DNA of 6,550 nt from assembly GCA_007122045.1 (NCBI GenBank), contig SKJM01000299.1, positions 1 through 6,550 of the forward strand, given 5' to 3'. Every line of letters starts with the position of its first letter. Position 1 is the first letter of the stretch. The notes beneath the pieces were generated by a model. That model searched no databases. It was not told the DNA's origin and saw only the letters and a program-made list of their open reading frames with translations. Of this stretch, positions 5,201-6,550 are shown in pieces. The position numbers and the translations under genes are program-made. The DNA comes from Planctomycetales bacterium. GTDB taxonomy: Bacteria > Planctomycetota > Planctomycetia > Pirellulales > Thermoguttaceae.

Positions 5201-6550
5201 GAAGTCTCGCCCGCAGCCGTCGACTGGACCGTTCCCCCGGGCGTGGCCTTCATGCCGGCCCGCGACGGCCTGCGGCCCGGCGTGTCGCTACCCGAGGGGG
5301 CCCGCGGCGAGTTCGAGCTGTCGGCGACCGTGGGTGCGGACCGGGCGTTGGCCCTGGTGACGGCCAAGCCGCAAGGGCCCGACCCCGACGCGCCGGGCGC
5401 CGAACTGGCCGTGCACCGCGAGGCCCCGGGCAGGTACCTGGCCGAGGGCCGTTCGCAACGGTACACGATCCTGGTACGGCAGGGCGATGCGACGGAACCG
5501 GCCGCCGACGTCCGCTGGATGCCCGACTTCGAAAACGATTACGTCCGATGGCGGGCGCCCGTGCTCACGGCCAAGCGGGGCGGGTACGAGCAACGGCTGC
5601 GCGCCCGGGTGGGCGACCGCAACGTGCTGCTGCGAACGATCACGTACCGGCCGGGCGCCGAGTACGGCGAGCCGGTCCCCGGCGACGGCGAGCGGCCGGT
5701 GGCCGTGCGGATCGTCAGCGATCAGGGCCCCGAGGTCGAGTTCCCCGTGGGCGCGCGGTTCGACGATTTCCGCGTGGAGGCGGAATACGACGACGGGTTC
5801 ACCCGGATGGTGACGCGCCAGGCCCGCTTCCGCACCGCCGAACCGGCCGACGCGGCGCCGCTCAGTCCCAGCGGCGGCATGCTCGTGGGCGTGCGGCCGG
5901 GGCAGACGACCGTCAACGCCACCTTCGAGGGCGTTTCGACCCAGGAGGGGCTTCGCGCCACCGTCACGCCCGACGCCAACCCCGACGCCCTCCGGCTGCG
6001 CCCCTCACCGACCACCATCATGCCCGGCGAAACCGTCTCCATGGAGGTCGAGGGGTTGAAGCAGAAACGCTCGATCGGCCTGTTGACCGGACTGAGCGGC
6101 TTCAACTGGCAGACGGCCGACCCGAACGTCGCCTCGCTGAGCGGCCCGGCGCTGACCGGCCGGAACCTGGGCAAGACGACGGCCACGGCCCAGTTCAAGG
6201 GCATCCGCAGCGAAGAGGCGCCCGTCAGCGTCGTCCGTTCCATCGCCGACGCCCTGGTGGTCGACCCGAAAGTTATCCGGCTGCGCGTGGGTCAGAGCGT
6301 GGGTATCGGCACCGACGTGCGGGCCATCCGCGGCGACATCGACTTCAGCCGCCAGTGCCGCGTGACGCCCGCGCTGCCGGGCGTGGTCCGCTACGACTCG
6401 GCAACCCATTCGCTCGTCGGCGTTTCACCCGGTATGTCGTCGGTGGCCTTCGCCTACGGCGACCGGTTGGCCAACGTGATGGTCGAGGTGTTCATGGGCG
6501 GCCGGCTGGCCGGCGAGATCGTCGTGGAACCCGGCTCCGGCAACCTGGCC
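2252..6550 (+). CDS. Large membrane-anchored Ig-like repeat protein with zinc ribbon (3' end beyond window)
   Basis: One frame stays open for 1433 codons to the window edge, so the C-terminus is missing. An in-frame TGA at 2240-2242 makes ATG 2252 the first possible start; its Shine-Dalgarno is weak (GAAG only). Residues 1-160 form a predicted cytoplasmic region unknown to me, with CXC at 4-6, a charged, probably helical stretch at 81-124, and an aromatic block at about 133-150 (FFFKYRDG, then WCWGYRR). A zinc-ribbon-like motif follows: Cys165-X4-Cys170, then Cys183-X2-Cys186. Basic residues 195-202 precede a single transmembrane helix (203-221), giving an N-in, C-out topology. The remaining 1200 or so residues are beta-rich modules with BIG_2-type features: LxxxP starts and WxxxDPxVAxL...GxTTxTA cores, best at 1247-1328. 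Module starts fall near 225, 317, 405, 498, 574, 669, 764, 858, 951, 1051, 1150, 1247, 1335 and 1424. A structural or adhesive envelope role is likely for such arrays, but no specific function can be assigned. The gene is probably a separate transcription unit from the RAYT. Confidence 0.85.
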   Translation, partial: MATCFCRVDLSPQARDFRPVAIEPGVPLLDRSGSNDRIVFRWLGGMAAEPVWEGETFRFFARDDHEGRLAEVTVQPATATELQGPLKDELDRLRQRLAEAKPETSTERALHTTLLRSFQELVDTPDRTDLDAFFFKYRDGGDNLRLVWCWGYRRLDQEPAPAVVCTTPECKLLYVRRAGSPKCPACEKALVVGSRRRRRKSRVLLPLLLLLLAAALLAHWWTNPPGLVAAPGYIEGPTGSRVELKIEQRGFIPFWTTDVTHQAVGVVLDPAVASYDQMGAAADLIGQGETVLRIHLGDARPANVTLVVGPPQVPQRLRIEPAEVELGVGTTARLRLFGQMEDGSEVELTRAAEWPPQLPDDNVVFSWYGFLEGVGEGTSQVTARYRATPDDEPIEAVCEVRVRSLDFTALEAEVAPAPVGLARASRLRIDGVTETGERYSVLGSSRLRTEITPSYLASVDGPRLRGETVGRGELAATFDALTAGASLEVVEGPGVEGLTVTPEKLDMVVGQIADLGIASPSQAPIIVTSGDSTLVEVTPENRLIARGVGETELVVSQGGARQTVPVAVAEGEVLSLAMSPPLLVVPIDHEDPCRVMAHVRVGERERRVEVAPDRLEAVARPSPRNADFHQPRMRFSGIGPTTPTTTQQVAMRLGEHVAGAPVHVVVAPMRLEVEPRGPVELPHGQMVRLEPWAHYSGGRAVQVRPERAQWHTDPKAQAKPGVELRGNRVAALKPGGGPLPVWASYFGNRSNRVVFESVEADPNVVLKLETDRTLRLVNETGELHLAATGPKGDVELVPEMADFTSSAVESLTVEKTADRAAGAFRAVAPGAATVTASHAAAQKPTSLDMEVYGTADARLVLEPQRLTLSVDEVAPLRLFLEVDDAGKTKRAEMRGPGIGYTVAQPDSVAWAPPQLLGLRPAPPQRLSAAFHPYLDRPAVAEVEVVPMSDAALRVVPSTMSLAPGQVQPLRVEQQVPGSDDLWKEVSPAAVDWTVPPGVAFMPARDGLRPGVSLPEGARGEFELSATVGADRALALVTAKPQGPDPDAPGAELAVHREAPGRYLAEGRSQRYTILVRQGDATEPAADVRWMPDFENDYVRWRAPVLTAKRGGYEQRLRARVGDRNVLLRTITYRPGAEYGEPVPGDGERPVAVRIVSDQGPEVEFPVGARFDDFRVEAEYDDGFTRMVTRQARFRTAEPADAAPLSPSGGMLVGVRPGQTTVNATFEGVSTQEGLRATVTPDANPDALRLRPSPTTIMPGETVSMEVEGLKQKRSIGLLTGLSGFNWQTADPNVASLSGPALTGRNLGKTTATAQFKGIRSEEAPVSVVRSIADALVVDPKVIRLRVGQSVGIGTDVRAIRGDIDFSRQCRVTPALPGVVRYDSATHSLVGVSPGMSSVAFAYGDRLANVMVEVFMGGRLAGEIVVEPGSGNLA
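2744..2809 (+). other. Zinc-ribbon-like four-cysteine motif in the large protein
   Basis: This segment encodes residues 165-186. Two cysteine pairs, CTTPEC and CPAC, are separated by 12 residues. The layout fits a small zinc ribbon or rubredoxin-like knuckle placed on the cytoplasmic side, 16 residues before the transmembrane helix. The cysteines are seen; metal binding is inferred from spacing. Confidence 0.6.
2858..2914 (+). other. Single transmembrane helix of the large protein
   Basis: This segment encodes residues 203-221, a leucine/alanine-rich run ending in HWW. It is preceded by five arginines and a lysine at 195-200, so the positive-inside rule places the N-terminal zinc-ribbon part in the cytoplasm and the Ig-like array outside the membrane. 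Confidence 0.8.
5990..6490 (+). other. Two clearest BIG_2-type Ig-like modules
   Basis: Residues 1247-1328 and 1334-1413 are the best matches to the group 2 bacterial Ig-like pattern. The first begins LRLRPSPTTIMPGETVSMEV, has the core FNWQTADPNVASLSG, and ends in a GKTTATAQFKG strand. The second begins LVVDPKVIRLRVGQSV and ends in the strand pattern GMSSVAFAYGD followed by VMVEV. A further module appears to open at about residue 1424 (IVVEPGSGNLA), so the array continues past the window. Confidence 0.65.

Overview
The window is GC-rich, densely coding DNA. All supported genes lie on the + strand. The combination suggests a planctomycete (Planctomycetota, Pirellulales-like): a Gfo/Idh/MocA oxidoreductase with a signal peptide, a REP-associated tyrosine transposase (RAYT), GGGACAGTCCC-type hairpin repeats, and a very large membrane-anchored protein with bacterial Ig-like modules. 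This assignment is inferred from gene style and repeats; no marker gene is present.

Layout. Positions 1-109 hold a cluster of three related, alternately oriented REP-like arms (core GGGACAGTCCC next to TTTTCGCGGCG) that can fold into two mutually exclusive hairpins. The cluster probably continues to the left of the window. Positions 110-243 show nothing recognisable. A well-formed sigma70-type promoter (TTGACA, 17 bp, TAAAGT, with an extended -10 TG) at 244-272 precedes an exported Gfo/Idh/MocA-family protein (349-1398). Its short 3' spacer carries an A-rich run and a perfect 10-bp stem hairpin (1418-1451). This is followed directly by an intact RAYT gene (1471-2070) with an HVH (HUH) metal motif and a candidate catalytic tyrosine.

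After a 181-bp, less GC-rich spacer with a possible -10 box, one uninterrupted reading frame starts at 2252 and runs off the right edge. At least 1433 residues are visible. It encodes a protein with a roughly 200-residue cytoplasmic N-terminal part ending in a CX4C...CX2C zinc-ribbon-like motif. A basic stretch and one transmembrane helix follow, then about 1200 residues that repeat every 90-100 residues as Ig-like (BIG_2-type) modules.

The three genes do not form an obvious pathway. The oxidoreductase and the large surface protein look like separate transcription units, with the RAYT and its hairpins sitting between them as a domesticated or mobile-type insertion. The part of the window least explained by known families is the large zinc-ribbon/TM/Ig-array protein.
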